A DNA stretch of 6,373 nucleotides, from contig CAMPJY010000137.1 in assembly GCA_946887025.1 (NCBI GenBank), positions 1 to 6,373 on the forward strand, read 5' to 3'. The translations under genes and the position numbers were made by a program. Origin of the DNA: an uncultured Salinimicrobium sp. (GTDB taxonomy: Bacteria; Bacteroidota; Bacteroidia; Flavobacteriales; Flavobacteriaceae). The notes below the pieces were generated by a model. That model saw only the letters and a list, made by a program, of their open reading frames with translations, did no database searches and had not been told where the DNA came from. This document shows, piece by piece, positions 5,505 to 6,373 of this stretch (its first letter is position 1; every line of letters starts with the position of its first letter).

Positions 5505-5543
5505 AAAACCCTGCAGGTAATTTAAAACCTGCAGGGTTTTTTT
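5505..5543 (+). terminator. Rho-independent terminator after tRNA-Arg
   Basis: A perfect 14-bp stem, AAAACCCTGCAGGT (5505-5518) with ACCTGCAGGGTTTT (5527-5540), has an 8-nt loop and a seven-T run (5537-5543). It starts 4 bases after the tRNA. It is also 30 bases downstream of the D-TA-family gene on the minus strand, where it has a four-T run, so it may serve both genes. Confidence 0.9.
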
Positions 5544-5572
5544 ACACTGAAGAATTCCGAAAATCCGCTAAG

Positions 5573-6373
5573 CTATACATTGATGCTCCTGTTTCTGGCT
5601 ATTATCTCCCAACTGGCTGTAATCCTTGCATCCTCGACCACCAGAGCCTTTTCATATAACGCGCAGGTAGGGCAAATGTGGGTGGGGATTCCGTAGAAGA
5701 CATCCCCTATGGAATAGCTATGGCCTGAAGGAACTTTCAGTACCAGGTGCTCCTCGCTCTGCAATACCTCTCTGGCAACCGGGGCATTTAAAAAGTGTAC
5801 CCTGGGGAAGGGCTTTTCCGCAGCAATGGATTTATGGCCCAAATCCACGCAGATGGTCTCGTTGTCCACTATGGAGATCACCCTCGCCAGCACCAGGGCA
5901 GCGGGCACAAAAGGATGTTCGGGAAAAAGTTCCTTATAGCCCCAGTCCCAGAAAACGAAGGTGCCGGGACTGCATTCCACCCCTTCCCGCCGGGAATGGA
6001 CCATGAAGCTGGGGGAACCACCGGCTATCAGTATGGGTTTCGGGTGACCCGCAGCCTGTATTCCCTTGACCAGGGCAGCTACAGGTTTAAGGGCCTGGTC
6101 GCTCTGGCGCTTAAATTCCTTTTGGTCGGATTCCCTCAGATGACCATCATACATATGAAGTCCCACCGGTGTAACCGCAGGAAGGCCGTTACAGTAATTG
6201 TACAATTCAAAGGCCTTTAACCCGGGCGTTATCCCCGTCCTGTTCATCCCGACATTCAGGTCCAGAAATACCCGGATCCCCGAGCCCGCCTCCTCATACA
6301 CATGGGAAATGGCTGCTGCAGAAGTTTCGTTGTCAACTATACACGAATAACTGGTCGAGGGGTAGAGCCGTGA
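5573..6373 (-). CDS. D-threonine aldolase / D-serine dehydratase family PLP enzyme, N-terminus cut by window edge
   Basis: The frame is open from the right edge to the TAG at 5573, giving 266 visible residues. The GTG at 6301 is internal, since the upstream codons continue the family sequence (IVDNETSAAAISHVYEEAG). About 100 N-terminal residues, including the PLP-binding Lys, lie outside the window. The visible part is the rest of the fold-type III barrel, with FLDLNVGMNRTGI and GLHMYDGHLR, then GGSPSF. The C-terminal domain contains VPSGHSYSIGDVFYGIPTHICPTC. Family enzymes use PLP plus a divalent metal to split D-threonine into glycine and acetaldehyde, or to dehydrate D-serine. In PTHICPTC the expected metal ligands are a His (codon 5678-5680) and a Cys two residues on (5672-5674). 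HxC is the arrangement in zinc-dependent vertebrate-type D-serine dehydratase, whereas characterised D-threonine aldolases have HxD. Substrate is therefore uncertain. The enzyme is probably cytoplasmic. Confidence 0.9.
   Translation of the reverse strand, partial: SRLYPSTSYSCIVDNETSAAAISHVYEEAGSGIRVFLDLNVGMNRTGITPGLKAFELYNYCNGLPAVTPVGLHMYDGHLRESDQKEFKRQSDQALKPVAALVKGIQAAGHPKPILIAGGSPSFMVHSRREGVECSPGTFVFWDWGYKELFPEHPFVPAALVLARVISIVDNETICVDLGHKSIAAEKPFPRVHFLNAPVAREVLQSEEHLVLKVPSGHSYSIGDVFYGIPTHICPTCALYEKALVVEDARITASWEIIARNRSINV

Noticed and set aside
5795..6220. 141-codon plus-strand open frame opposite the D-TA-family gene
   Set aside because: The minus-strand frame has clear family motifs throughout; the plus-strand translation has none.
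6299..6301. GTG at 6301 as the start of the D-TA-family gene
   Set aside because: The frame continues open to the window edge, and the upstream residues (IVDNETSAAAISH) are conserved family sequence, so the gene is truncated by the window and not N-terminally short.

Overview
This window looks like ordinary chromosome from a member of the Bacteroidota, most likely a Flavobacteriaceae species with GC in the upper forties by eye. The evidence is: the protein types (DUF3078 outer-membrane-type protein, Flavobacteriia-like Dxs and TadA); the absence of Shine-Dalgarno sequences before the genes; several exact matches to the Bacteroidota -7 promoter box TAnnTTTG; and a tRNA without an encoded CCA. 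No phage, IS element, CRISPR array or defence locus is visible.

Layout. Positions 1-2494 (minus strand) hold dxs, the first enzyme of the non-mevalonate isoprenoid pathway. It is followed after 14 bp by a secreted DUF3078 protein that runs off the left edge. At 2532-2972 (plus strand) lies tadA, the tRNA adenosine deaminase, which diverges from dxs across a gap of only 37 bp. That gap holds two perfect 17-bp palindromes and two back-to-back -7 boxes. Positions 2973-3129 are the convergent intergenic region between tadA and the next gene; they contain a hairpin-rich, REP-like element and a degenerate GGAATTTG repeat. Positions 3130-4539 (minus) encode a XylE-type sugar:H+ symporter. Positions 4723-5274 (minus) encode a secreted SYLF/Ysc84-domain protein with a clear intrinsic terminator. 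At 5430-5501 (plus) is tRNA-Arg(CCU) with its own promoter and terminator. At 5573-6373 (minus) is a D-threonine aldolase / D-serine dehydratase family enzyme whose N-terminus lies beyond the right edge.

How the genes relate. dxs and the DUF3078 gene are probably cotranscribed. tadA is probably expressed from a promoter that overlaps the dxs promoter, so the two may compete for RNA polymerase or share a regulator. The transporter, the SYLF protein, the tRNA and the D-TA-family enzyme look like independent units, and nothing visible joins them into one pathway. The most interesting signal is the dyad-symmetric dxs/tadA control region. I found no convincing new multi-gene system.
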